This document shows, piece after piece, positions 25,156-32,857 of a stretch of 64,000 nt of DNA. The stretch comes from Paenibacillus ottowii (GTDB taxonomy: Bacteria > Bacillota > Bacilli > Paenibacillales > Paenibacillaceae). The stretch covers positions 124,001 to 188,000 of the forward strand of contig NZ_VIJZ01000004.1 of NCBI RefSeq assembly GCF_006874425.1, given 5' to 3'. The notes under the pieces were generated by a model that had not been told where the DNA came from, did not search any database, and was given only the letters and a program-made list of their open reading frames with translations. Position 1 is the stretch's first letter. Every line of letters begins with the position of its first letter. Made by a program: the position numbers and the translations under genes.

Positions 25156-26292
25156 ATGAAGCTTTTAAAAGTAAAATGGATGGCTGTATGCTTGATGGCA
25201 ATCTGTTGTTTGGGTTTGCTGGGTATACATACGAATACAGCGAGTGCACAAGCGAAGGCTCCTTTGCTTGGGGTCAATGATGTGTTGCTAGATTCGAATA
25301 CGATTAAGCCTGTAATGGAAAATGATAAGTTGTATGTTCCGATCGTTACATTGGGGCAAAAGATGGGCATTTCTACTTCGGCCAATGGAAACACGTTGGT
25401 GCTGACTGGACATAATCGCAGCTTTACGCTGGAACTAAACAAAGGTGATGTGTTTGAGCGTGGAGGACATACGATGGTGCCGATTCGTACTTTGACCGAT
25501 GCGTTTGGCTTCACTATTACGATTCCTTCGAGTAATGTGTATCGAATTCAGAATGCAAACGCTAGTTTGTCCGATGCTCAGTTTTTGAATACATTCGCAG
25601 CGGAAATTAAGCAATACGAATCTGTAAAGCCAGGCAAAGCTAGCAATACAGGCAATACGGGAAATGCCAAGCCTAACAGCCGCACTATTTATTTAAGCTT
25701 TGACGATGGTCCTACAGCGCATACGTCGCAGCTGCTGGATATTCTGGACAAATATAATGCCAAGGCTACGTTCTTCATGCTAGGGCCTGAAATTCGCCAA
25801 CATAGCGCAGTGATGAAGAGAATGGTAGACGCGGGACATGGCTTGGGCCTCCATGGGATGACACACCAGGTGAAAAAGATCTATGCATCCCCGGCAGCAG
25901 CACTGGCAGAGATGAATCAGGATAATGAGATTTTGTTTAAGGCCACAGGAAAACGCACTTCTTTGATTCGTACACCTTATGGCAGCAAACCGTATTTGAA
26001 GAAAGCATACCGCGATCAACTGACGGGTGCAGGCTATCATATTTGGGACTGGAACATAGATTCCAATGATTGGCGTTATACTAAAAATCCGCAGCATTTT
26101 GTACAGACGGTCCTCAGTGATATTAAGAGACTGAAAAAGCAAGGCAGAACACCAGTTGTTCTGATGCATGATAAGCCATCTACAATCAAGGTGCTTCCAC
26201 AAATTATGGCGGCTTTGCAGAAAGAAGGATATTCGTTCGAGCCGTTGAATGATAATCTGACTCCGCTTAATTTTTGGAACGACCACCGTTAA
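25156..26292 (+). CDS. Secreted polysaccharide deacetylase with stalk domain
   Basis: 378 residues. Signal peptide MKLLKVKWMAVCLMAICCLG with cut near ASA. A copper-amine-oxidase-N-type stalk at about 40-130 (LYVPIVTLGQKM, MVPIRTLTDAFG). The NodB domain at about 175-370 shows TIYLSFDDGPTAHT, HGLGLHGMTHQ, RTPYG-SKP, WDWNIDSNDW and VVLMHDKP, with the metal-binding Asp-His-His triad. Such CE4 enzymes remove N-acetyl groups from peptidoglycan or other surface glycans. The stalk domain matches the one in the phosphodiester glycosidase at 5345. Weak ribosome site (AGGATGG). Confidence 0.93.
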   Translation: MKLLKVKWMAVCLMAICCLGLLGIHTNTASAQAKAPLLGVNDVLLDSNTIKPVMENDKLYVPIVTLGQKMGISTSANGNTLVLTGHNRSFTLELNKGDVFERGGHTMVPIRTLTDAFGFTITIPSSNVYRIQNANASLSDAQFLNTFAAEIKQYESVKPGKASNTGNTGNAKPNSRTIYLSFDDGPTAHTSQLLDILDKYNAKATFFMLGPEIRQHSAVMKRMVDAGHGLGLHGMTHQVKKIYASPAAALAEMNQDNEILFKATGKRTSLIRTPYGSKPYLKKAYRDQLTGAGYHIWDWNIDSNDWRYTKNPQHFVQTVLSDIKRLKKQGRTPVVLMHDKPSTIKVLPQIMAALQKEGYSFEPLNDNLTPLNFWNDHR

Positions 26293-26313
26293 TTGAATAA
26301 ACTTGAAAGAAAA

Positions 26314-26366
26314 GCAGGCTACCCTACTTCAATTTTTTTGAGAGAGGGTGGCCTGTTTCTTTATTT
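26314..26366 (+). terminator. Terminator after the deacetylase
   Basis: CAGGCTACCCT pairs imperfectly with AGGGTGGCCTG, then TTTCTTTATTTT. Confidence 0.7.
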
Positions 26367-26481
26367 TGCAGCTTATTTTATATGAATCTATGAATTCATA
26401 TCTACGCACAGGTCATATGACTTTACGGGTAACCACGTCGCTGCATATATTACAATATCCGCCCCGAGAGGAGGAGCAGGT

Positions 26482-26907
26482 ATGAATATTAATCCAAGTA
26501 TGTTTAGTATGATTTGTGCCACTGCAGGAGCCATTATTACGTTTGCCTTTGGCGGCTGGAATCAGCTTATGGTGCTATTCACGGTTGCAATGGCTGTTGA
26601 TTATGTAACAGGAGTCGCTGCCGCTGTGAAGACTGGGCAAGGGTTAAGCAGTAAAGCCGGCTTTTGGGGGTTGGCAAGAAAGGCTTTAATGCTTATGGTG
26701 ATTTCTTTGGCGCATCATGTGGACCTCCTGATGGGTACGGAAATCATGAAAGGGGCGGCAACGTATTTTTATCTGTCCAACGAATTGATCTCGATTACGG
26801 AAAACTGTTCACGAATGGGTCTACCGCTTCCGCCGAAGCTTAAGAATTTTTTTGCCCTACTAAAGGACAAGGAGTCTGATGGTAAAAATGATGGAAAAGA
26901 TCGCTAA
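26482..26907 (+). CDS. Holin-family membrane protein
   Basis: 141 residues with about three to four hydrophobic helices (FSMICATAGAIITFAFGG, MVLFTVAMAVDYVTGVAAA, RKALMLMVISLAHHVDLLM). The VDYVTG-x-A-A-x-K pattern and the ENCSRMGLPLP-x-KL end are typical of the TcdE/phage holin 4_1 family. Holins form pores that release endolysins, or act in toxin or spore-related export. No prophage genes or endolysin lie nearby, so this is a stand-alone chromosomal copy. GAGAGGAGGAG precedes the ATG. Confidence 0.85.
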   Translation: MNINPSMFSMICATAGAIITFAFGGWNQLMVLFTVAMAVDYVTGVAAAVKTGQGLSSKAGFWGLARKALMLMVISLAHHVDLLMGTEIMKGAATYFYLSNELISITENCSRMGLPLPPKLKNFFALLKDKESDGKNDGKDR

Positions 26908-26988
26908 GATCACAAAGTTTCTTTCCGTATGTGGGGCGTTATGATAAAATTTTCAAGAGAACATTTTTAAGATAAGGAGCCTATACGC

Positions 26989-27276
26989 ATGATTAAACAT
27001 ATTGTTTTGTTCAAATTGAAAGATCGCTCCCCTGAAAGCATTGAACATACGGCATCTATTTTGCGCAGCATGAATGGCAAGATCAAAGAGCTGCTGTCGC
27101 TAGAAGTAGGCACAGATGTGATTCGTTCGGAACGCTCTTATGATATTTCCCTTACCGCTGTGGTCGAAACACTGGAAGACTTGCAAACGTATCAGGTACA
27201 CCCCGTGCATCAGGAAATTATTGTACACATGAATGAAGTGAAGGATGTATCTATCGCAGTTGATTATGAAATCTAA
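26989..27276 (+). CDS. Dabb-family stress-responsive protein
   Basis: 95 residues, the usual single-domain length. The opening MIKHIVLFKLKD and the later LLSLEVGTDVIRSERSYDISL and VHQEIIVHM are the core of the dimeric alpha-beta barrel (Dabb) family. The family is linked to stress in plants and bacteria, but its reaction is mostly undefined. It begins the four-gene run that continues with the YutE-like gene 24 bp downstream. Confidence 0.88.
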   Translation: MIKHIVLFKLKDRSPESIEHTASILRSMNGKIKELLSLEVGTDVIRSERSYDISLTAVVETLEDLQTYQVHPVHQEIIVHMNEVKDVSIAVDYEI

Positions 27277-27300
27277 AGCGGTTACTGGAGGTGCAGAACT

Positions 27301-27741
27301 TTGTATTATGTCAACCGGGAACAAATTGAGCTTCGACTAGGGGCCGTTCCCGACATTGTCGCCGGACTTCGCCAGACATCTGCCGCCTGGAACGGCGATC
27401 TGTTGCAGGGACTCGTGCAGGAACGTTGCCTTCATCTGGCCATTGAGACGATCACAGACGTAGGAAGCTATATCATCGACGGTTTTATTATGCGTGACGC
27501 CAGTAGCTATGAGGACATTATCGGTATCATTCATGAGGAAGGTGTATTGGATGATACCATATTTCATTCACTATTAGAACTGGTAGCCTTGCGCAAACCC
27601 TTAGTACAGGAGTATTTCCATTGGGACCGGACAAGCCTTCACCCACTTACACCTAAGCTGCCTGGGTTGCTGGAGCTTTTTGTATCCAACGTGCACGATT
27701 ATTTAAATAAGGAATTGGGTCCTCAGCCCGAGGGAGTGTAA
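27301..27741 (+). CDS. DUF86 / HepT-like protein (YutE-like)
   Basis: 146 residues. The helical bundle matches B. subtilis YutE and the HepT family: YYVNREQIELRLG, LHLAIETITDVGSYIIDGFIMRD, then LVALRKPLVQEY. HepT toxins are HEPN RNases with an R-x4-6-H motif, here RKPLVQEYFHW, where an R and a nearby H are present but spacing is looser. A partner MNT antitoxin gene is absent, as with YutE. GGAGGTG lies 8 bases before the TTG start. It likely shares a transcript with the SufR-like regulator 8 bp downstream. Confidence 0.82.
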   Translation: MYYVNREQIELRLGAVPDIVAGLRQTSAAWNGDLLQGLVQERCLHLAIETITDVGSYIIDGFIMRDASSYEDIIGIIHEEGVLDDTIFHSLLELVALRKPLVQEYFHWDRTSLHPLTPKLPGLLELFVSNVHDYLNKELGPQPEGV

Positions 27742-27749
27742 AGGCAAAA

Positions 27750-28397
27750 GTGACGGATAAGTATATCGTACCCGAAATGCCCACTAGGCGCATGATCTTG
27801 ACACTGTTGAAAACCCAGGGACCTGTGGGCGTCGGAAGCTTGGCAGCTCAATTGGGCATTACTGAAATGGGGGTGCGTAGGCATCTCAAATTAATGGAGC
27901 AGGATGGTCTGATTGTGGCTACGATCCTGAGACAGGCGATGGGACGCCCGACGTTTTTGTACAGCCTGAGCGATCAGGGAAGCGAGCAGTTTCCTCGTAA
28001 TTATGATCATCTATTACTGGAACTGTTAGAGGAGCTGGATGAAGAGCAGGGAATGGAAGCTGTTCACTCGTTGTTTGATGGGAGAAAACGTAAAATGCTG
28101 AAGCGATACGCCCCCCACATAGAGAGTGAGTCTACACTGGCTTCACGTGTGGAAAAGCTTTCGGGCATCCAGAACGCTTCGGGTTATATGGCAGAGTGGC
28201 GCGAGGAAGAGGATGGCAGTTACTCTATTATGGAGTACAATTGTCCGATCTCTCAGATCGCCAATCGTTACCGCAAGGCTTGTGAATGCGAACAGCAAAT
28301 GTTTGAGGAGCTGCTGGATGCCGAGGTTGTCCGTGAGGATTGTTTGGCGGATGGAGGCCGTTGCTGCTTGTATCGTATCCGCTCCAAAAATAAGTAG
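27750..28397 (+). CDS. SufR-like winged-helix regulator with a cysteine cluster
   Basis: 215 residues. An N-terminal winged helix at 10-80 (RRMILTLLKTQGPVGVGSLA, LGITEMGVRRHLKLMEQDGL, GRPTFLYSLS). The C-terminal part carries clustered Cys: YNCPISQIANRYRKACEC gives C-x12-C-x-C, then further Cys in EDCLADGGRCC. This is the arrangement of SufR-type regulators that sense Fe-S status, though the spacing is not identical to cyanobacterial SufR. A redox or Fe-S-sensing role is likely. The GTG start has a weak ribosome site, so translational coupling to the upstream gene is plausible. Confidence 0.8.
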   Translation: MTDKYIVPEMPTRRMILTLLKTQGPVGVGSLAAQLGITEMGVRRHLKLMEQDGLIVATILRQAMGRPTFLYSLSDQGSEQFPRNYDHLLLELLEELDEEQGMEAVHSLFDGRKRKMLKRYAPHIESESTLASRVEKLSGIQNASGYMAEWREEEDGSYSIMEYNCPISQIANRYRKACECEQQMFEELLDAEVVREDCLADGGRCCLYRIRSKNK

Positions 28398-28493
28398 AAA
28401 TTTTCTGGCTTGTTCTCTGTATCATGACAGGCTCTCCATGCTTATAATGCATTAACAGATGGGCATTCGCCCGGGCATAAGGGAGAGATGAAT

Positions 28494-28817
28494 ATGAAAG
28501 AGAACTGCAAAAGCTTTATCCGTGGCGCGTTGATAGGCAGCATTGCTGGCTCGGTTGCTGCGTTGTTATTTGCTCCTAAGTCAGGTCGCGAGCTGCGTCA
28601 GGATATTACAGACCAGGCTCGTCACGTGAGTGATAAGGGACAGGAGCTTGCGGGGAAAATTTCAGATACCTCCATCGAGTATACTGACAAAATTAAGGAG
28701 GCAGCTTCAGCCGTCATTCATGAATTAGGTCATTGGCGTAAAAAAAGTGATATTGCTTCAAAGGTGGGCATTTCATCCGTGCCTGTTCAAGAGAATACGG
28801 AAGAAGATGCTCTGTAA
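28494..28817 (+). CDS. YtxH-domain protein
   Basis: About 107 residues. The YtxH signature is at the start: FIRGALIGSIAGSVAALLFAPKSGRELRQDI, one membrane helix with the LLFAPKSG motif. The rest is a charged helical tail. YtxH-like proteins are small general-stress or sporulation-associated membrane proteins of unknown reaction. An ATG at 28488 is also in frame; 28494 is preferred because GGGAG at 28481 gives better spacing. Confidence 0.85.
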   Translation: MKENCKSFIRGALIGSIAGSVAALLFAPKSGRELRQDITDQARHVSDKGQELAGKISDTSIEYTDKIKEAASAVIHELGHWRKKSDIASKVGISSVPVQENTEEDAL

Positions 28818-28864
28818 CTGTCTGTATATCGTAGGTGGAACAACCGACGATAGCTTGAGTTTGT

Positions 28865-28895
28865 GGCTTCCCCTGTTAGGGTGAAGCCTTTTTGT
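28865..28895 (+). terminator. Terminator after the YtxH gene
   Basis: GGCTTCCCC pairs with GGGTGAAGCC (one bulge), then TTTTTG. Confidence 0.82.
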
Positions 28896-29020
28896 TGATC
28901 GCTTCCTTGTTTTAGGGTAATCTTTTGGGGTACCTTTTACGCCAATACGACATAAGGTATGTAGCAACGGATAGATTTTCCGAGATGAAATAACTCATAT
29001 TTAACAAAAAAGGAAGCGGT

Positions 29021-29836
29021 GTGTACGTGCAGCAAGCGATTGCAATATTGGATTCCGGTGTAGGAGGTTTGACGGTTGTTAAAGAAGTCATGCGTCAGCT
29101 TCCGCGGGAAAAAATTATTTATTTTGGAGACACTGCGCGCACCCCGTATGGTCCCCGGCCATCGGAAGAGGTTAAAAAATTTACAGAGCAGATGGTTGAT
29201 TTTCTGATTCAATTTAATCCGAAAGTCATTATTATTGCTTGTAACACAGCAACAGCTGCGGCATTGGAGTATATAAGCCAAAAGGTATCCATTCCGGTGA
29301 TCGGAGTTATCCACCCTGGGGCTCGTGCTGCGATCAGCGCGACCGCTACCGGGTATGTCGGGGTGATTGGAACTGTCGGTACGATTCGAAGTGGAGCATA
29401 TACAACTGCGCTCAAGCAGTTGTCTCCCTATGTAGACGTGGTCAGCCACGCCTGCCCTGCACTTGTGCCTTTGGTGGAACAAGGATTGTTCCGCTCCAAG
29501 ACGACATCGCAGGTTGTGGAGGATTCATTGAGACCTATTCAAACGTATCCGATTGATTGTCTGATTCTTGGTTGTACGCATTATCCTTTTTTGAAGGAAA
29601 CAATTCAGGAAGTCATGGGTCCTGCGGTGAAGCTTATTAGCTCGGCAGATGAAACAGCACGAGAAACAAGTACCATTTTGTATAACAAGGGCAAGTTGGA
29701 GGCCGGGGACGAAACGCCAGTGCATCAGCTTTTTTGTTCCGGCGATCCAAAGTTATTCCAGCGCATTGCCGCCCAGTGGCTTGGAGAGCAGATTCGGCAG
29801 ACGCCTGTTGTCTGGCAGGTCACCCATCTGGATTAA
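29021..29836 (+). CDS. racE: Glutamate racemase
   Basis: About 271 residues. Both catalytic-Cys motifs are present: IIACNTATAAAL near 70 and ILGCTHYPFLKE near 185, together with the N-terminal ILDSGVGGLTVVKEV and YFGDTARTPYG. It makes D-glutamate for peptidoglycan and, in some Bacillales, for poly-gamma-glutamate. The GTG at 29021 follows AGGAAGCGGT; a GTG at 29027 is an alternative. Terminator at 29841. The nearby deacetylase and gamma-glutamyl peptidase fit a wall-related neighbourhood. Confidence 0.95.
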   Translation: MYVQQAIAILDSGVGGLTVVKEVMRQLPREKIIYFGDTARTPYGPRPSEEVKKFTEQMVDFLIQFNPKVIIIACNTATAAALEYISQKVSIPVIGVIHPGARAAISATATGYVGVIGTVGTIRSGAYTTALKQLSPYVDVVSHACPALVPLVEQGLFRSKTTSQVVEDSLRPIQTYPIDCLILGCTHYPFLKETIQEVMGPAVKLISSADETARETSTILYNKGKLEAGDETPVHQLFCSGDPKLFQRIAAQWLGEQIRQTPVVWQVTHLD

Positions 29837-29840
29837 CAGG

Positions 29841-29886
29841 ACAACCAACTTTTTTTGTCATGGGACAAAAGAAGTTGGTTGTTTTG
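29841..29886 (+). terminator. Terminator after racE
   Basis: ACAACCAACTT pairs with AAGTTGGTTGT, continuing into an inner TTTTGTC/GACAAAA stem, then TTTTG. Confidence 0.85.
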
Positions 29887-29955
29887 CTTTTCGCTCATCA
29901 AGACACGCAGCGTCTGCATAACATGCAGTAAGGCAGATGGAAGGGGCGTAGTAAG

Positions 29956-31212
29956 ATGAAGGAATATATCGTTCAAAAAGGAGATACATTGCACCGGGTC
30001 GCCTCGGCTTTTAAATTATCGGCGGATACTTTGATCGCAGATAATCCGTGGACCGCCACGCAACCCTATCTGATTTGTGGTCAATTGCTATATATTCGTC
30101 CGTCTATGGATCGTAAATACGTTATTCAGCCTGAAGAAAATGCACGACGGATTGCCAAACAGTTCGGTGTAGAGCTTGATGAGCTGCGGCTCGCCAATTC
30201 GGGGCTTGCAGAGTATGAATTTGTGGAAGGAAAGACAATTACCATTCCTGAAGATCATCAGGATCAGATTGTACGGTTACGTGGAGAGTATAGTTATGAA
30301 GATTTAAAGGAAGATCTGGGGGCATTGGCCCGCAAATATCCTTTTATTGAAGTTGGCAGCATTGGCACCAGTGTCATGGGGAAGGATATCCCTTATATAC
30401 GGATGGGGCAGGGAACGCGGAAAATTCATGCCAACGCTTCTGTACATGCTAACGAATGGCTGACGACACCTTGTTTGCTGCGTTTTATAGAACAATATGC
30501 ACAAGCGCTTAGTCTAACTGGAGAGCAGGGAGATGGGCAACTTCACGATGAGCGAAGAGAACCCGCTGGAACTCCTCAATGGGTGTATGGGGGCTCCCCG
30601 CAGGATTTCATGGAGCATACATCCTTATGGGTGGTACCGATGGTCAATCCGGATGGTGTAGAGCTGGTGCAACAGGGTGTACTCCCAACGCACCCCATGT
30701 ATCATGAACTCAGCAAATGGAATGAAGGACGTGCTGATTATCGTGGCTGGAAGGCAAACATTCGCGGTGTCGACCTCAACGATCAGTTTCCGGCGTATTG
30801 GGAAGAGGAAGTGCGTAGACGCGGTAAGACTGGGCCGTCCCGACGAGACTATGCGGGACCTGCACCTTTGTCTGAGCCAGAGTCCAGGGCGCTTGCTGAT
30901 CTAACGGAGCGCGAACAGTTCGACATGGTGCTATCCATACACAGCCAGGGACAGGAAATTTATTGGAATTATCGAGATCTAGAGCCTAAGGAGAGCCGAG
31001 ATTGGGCATTACAGCTGGCTGCTGCGACAGGGTATCGGGCGGTAAAGCTGGGGGGAAGCGATGCAGGCTATAAGGATTGGTTTATACAACGGTTTGGTAA
31101 ACCGGGATTTACCGTTGAAGTCGGTCTAGGCGTAAATCCACTGCCTATGCGTGATTATGACGATATTGCAGCAGAAGTTGGCATGTTAATGACGACGGTG
31201 CTGTCATGGTAG
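29956..31212 (+). CDS. LysM-M14 gamma-D-glutamyl-diamino acid endopeptidase
   Basis: 418 residues. Two LysM modules lead (EYIVQKGDTLHRVASAF at 3-45; KYVIQPEENARRIAKQF at 53-97). The M14 peptidase domain has the metal motif HANASVHANEWLTT (H-x2-E), WVVPMVNPDGVELV, the second-His region SIHSQGQEIYW and the catalytic Glu block FTVEVGLGVNP. This domain order is that of ENP1/YqgT-type enzymes that cleave gamma-D-Glu-diamino-acid bonds of peptidoglycan, often in spore germination or wall turnover. No signal peptide, so it is likely intracellular or forespore-type. Confidence 0.93.
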   Translation: MKEYIVQKGDTLHRVASAFKLSADTLIADNPWTATQPYLICGQLLYIRPSMDRKYVIQPEENARRIAKQFGVELDELRLANSGLAEYEFVEGKTITIPEDHQDQIVRLRGEYSYEDLKEDLGALARKYPFIEVGSIGTSVMGKDIPYIRMGQGTRKIHANASVHANEWLTTPCLLRFIEQYAQALSLTGEQGDGQLHDERREPAGTPQWVYGGSPQDFMEHTSLWVVPMVNPDGVELVQQGVLPTHPMYHELSKWNEGRADYRGWKANIRGVDLNDQFPAYWEEEVRRRGKTGPSRRDYAGPAPLSEPESRALADLTEREQFDMVLSIHSQGQEIYWNYRDLEPKESRDWALQLAAATGYRAVKLGGSDAGYKDWFIQRFGKPGFTVEVGLGVNPLPMRDYDDIAAEVGMLMTTVLSW

Positions 31213-31346
31213 CAGATCGGGCCAGTTGAAACGTGTTGCATCATTTGCGCGTATTAAGGGGAGCACGTTTTTACAAGTGTTCCTCTTTATATATCCCTTC
31301 AATAGGGTATATATATTAGGAGCATTGGAAATGGAGTGAACAACCT

Positions 31347-31613
31347 ATGAAGTGGAAAAGACTACTATCTCTCCGTCAGTGGTCACATGTATTTCGTCGT
31401 ATGCCCCGATTGATTACCTCTTCGAGGATTCCTTTGGGTGAAAAATTACTTTTTGCAGTGCCTGTATTGCTCTATTGGATACTGCCTGATGTCATGCCGT
31501 TTGTGCCTATCGACGACATTGGTGTGACGTTATTGCTTATGAATTGGTTCGTCACCCGTGCTGAACGAAAGTATCCCGATTTGCTTGAAAAACAGCAGGC
31601 ACGTGTCCGGTAA
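31347..31613 (+). CDS. Small membrane protein, DUF1232-like
   Basis: 88 residues. A hydrophobic core LLFAVPVLLYWILPDVMPFVPIDDIG resembles the YLxxPxDLIPDFIP-x-D pattern of DUF1232 (YkvA) proteins, with positive residues at both ends. Family reaction unknown. The start at 31347 has weak purine-rich sequence 5-12 bases upstream. The following 206 bp before the HesB-like gene shows no clear structure. Confidence 0.7.
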   Translation: MKWKRLLSLRQWSHVFRRMPRLITSSRIPLGEKLLFAVPVLLYWILPDVMPFVPIDDIGVTLLLMNWFVTRAERKYPDLLEKQQARVR

Positions 31614-31819
31614 ATATAAACTTGTGAATTTCGTGATTGCGATTTTTTACGATTTTCTTTATAATAGGAATATTGCCTTGTGCTATGCTGCACAACTTCT
31701 TTCTATTAAGGAGAAAGGCGAATTATTGGAATTGTTGATTTTACCCGCTAGGTTGTGTGGTGCGGATAGGTATCCATTGGACCACATTTCATTAATGAAT
31801 ATGAAGGAGATGAAGCTTA

Positions 31820-32122
31820 ATGAACTGCAAAATTACTCGTAACGCAGCTAAAGTATTGAAGCTTGAACTGGATAAGGAAGAAAACCAAGGGAAGAGCTTG
31901 CGCGTTGTTATTACTCATGCTCATGGAGATCATGCTCATTACGGGCTGGATTTGGACACGCCTAAAGAAACAGATACAGTTGTATCTACGGATAAAGGTA
32001 TTGATGTAATTTTGGAAAGCGGTCAGCCGTTGCTGGATGGTGTAAAAATCGATTACTTGTATTTCCCCGAAGAAGGATTTGTCATTACTAACCCTTCCCA
32101 AGGTAATCACGGCGACCACTAA
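31820..32122 (+). CDS. HesB/IscA-fold protein lacking the cysteine ligands
   Basis: 100 residues. The A-type carrier fold pattern is present (KITRNAAKVLKLELD, SLRVVITHAHGDHAHYGLDL, LLDGVKIDYLYFPEEGFVITNP). The three conserved Cys of IscA/SufA/ErpA are missing; the only Cys is residue 3. Several His residues cluster at HAHGDHAH and at the NHGDH end and may replace them. This is the YneR-type HesB-like subgroup of Bacillales. It may bind another metal or serve as a structural protein. GGAGATG precedes the ATG. Confidence 0.82.
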   Translation: MNCKITRNAAKVLKLELDKEENQGKSLRVVITHAHGDHAHYGLDLDTPKETDTVVSTDKGIDVILESGQPLLDGVKIDYLYFPEEGFVITNPSQGNHGDH

Positions 32123-32145
32123 GCCGGAGCTCGGAGGGATGACAG

Positions 32146-32367
32146 ATGGCTAATGATATTCGCGTATGTGATGAGTGCAATCATATCCGCTTAAAGACGA
32201 TCTTGCCTAAGCTGAAAAAGATGGCACCCGATGCCGAGATCAAAATCGGTTGCAAATCATATTGTGGTCCTTGTGGCAAACGGGCGTTTGTGTATGTGAA
32301 CGGACGTTATGTGAGTGCGGCCACAGAGGATGAAGTATTAGAAAAGGCTGCACGCTTTATAAAATAG
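32146..32367 (+). CDS. DUF1450 (YuzB-like) protein
   Basis: 73 residues. Two Cys pairs are conserved: VCDEC near 7-11 and the SYCGPCGKRAF block near 44-53, typical of the YuzB/DUF1450 family, with a hydrophobic C-terminal half (YVNGRYVSAATEDEVLEKA). Thioredoxin-like or zinc-binding use is probable, but unproven. It starts 24 bp after the HesB-like gene with GGAGGGATGAC upstream. Confidence 0.88.
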   Translation: MANDIRVCDECNHIRLKTILPKLKKMAPDAEIKIGCKSYCGPCGKRAFVYVNGRYVSAATEDEVLEKAARFIK

Positions 32368-32459
32368 TTCGAGTGCGCATAGCTGGCACTTTTTGAATAG
32401 TTCTCCTCCTTCTGATCCATGCTAATAAATGTAGACCAGCCCAGAAGGAGGAGTGACCC

Positions 32460-32729
32460 ATGGCCCAATATGATTCTAATCTCGACAATCACAGTGTCGA
32501 GGCTCAAACACAAAACTCAGTGGACAAGCTCCACAATGCCGTCTCTCAGGCATTGTCACATCCGGCTGAGCAACTGATTGAGCAGGCGGAGCAATCTCGC
32601 ACTCATGCAGAGCATGCTATACTGCAGGCAAAGGATAGCCTTGGTAACGATGCAGTAGAAGTTGCTGAGGAAATGCTTGGTGAAGAGGTGCAACGTCTTG
32701 AGCAGGCTAAAAAAACGTTGCGTTCCTGA
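32460..32729 (+). CDS. Small helical acidic protein
   Basis: 89 residues, almost entirely charged and polar, with a heptad-like region from about 40 to the end (EQLIEQAEQSRTHAEHAIL, then LGEEVQRLEQAKKTL), suggesting a coiled coil. Starts after AGAAGGAGGAGTGACCC, a very strong ribosome site. Conserved small proteins of this type occur in Paenibacillus, but I know no function. A strong bidirectional terminator follows. Confidence 0.7.
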   Translation: MAQYDSNLDNHSVEAQTQNSVDKLHNAVSQALSHPAEQLIEQAEQSRTHAEHAILQAKDSLGNDAVEVAEEMLGEEVQRLEQAKKTLRS

Positions 32730-32773
32730 GTCTGGTTAATCGCGACGAGCGCAGTCCAATGACTGTCAATAAC

Positions 32774-32822
32774 AAAAATCCCGATCCACAGCCCTTATAA
32801 GTTGCTGGATCGGGATTTTTGT
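32774..32822. terminator. Bidirectional terminator
   Basis: AAAATCCCGATCCA pairs with TGGATCGGGATTTT and is flanked by A and T tracts. It serves the small plus-strand gene and the minus-strand ltaS, which converge here. Confidence 0.9.
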
Positions 32823-32857
32823 TTATATATCAGTTAGTTATGAAATCGACATCCTTG

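Noticed and set aside
26482..26907. Prophage around the holin-like gene
   Set aside because: No integrase, capsid, tail or endolysin genes on either side, and the neighbours are ordinary chromosomal genes.
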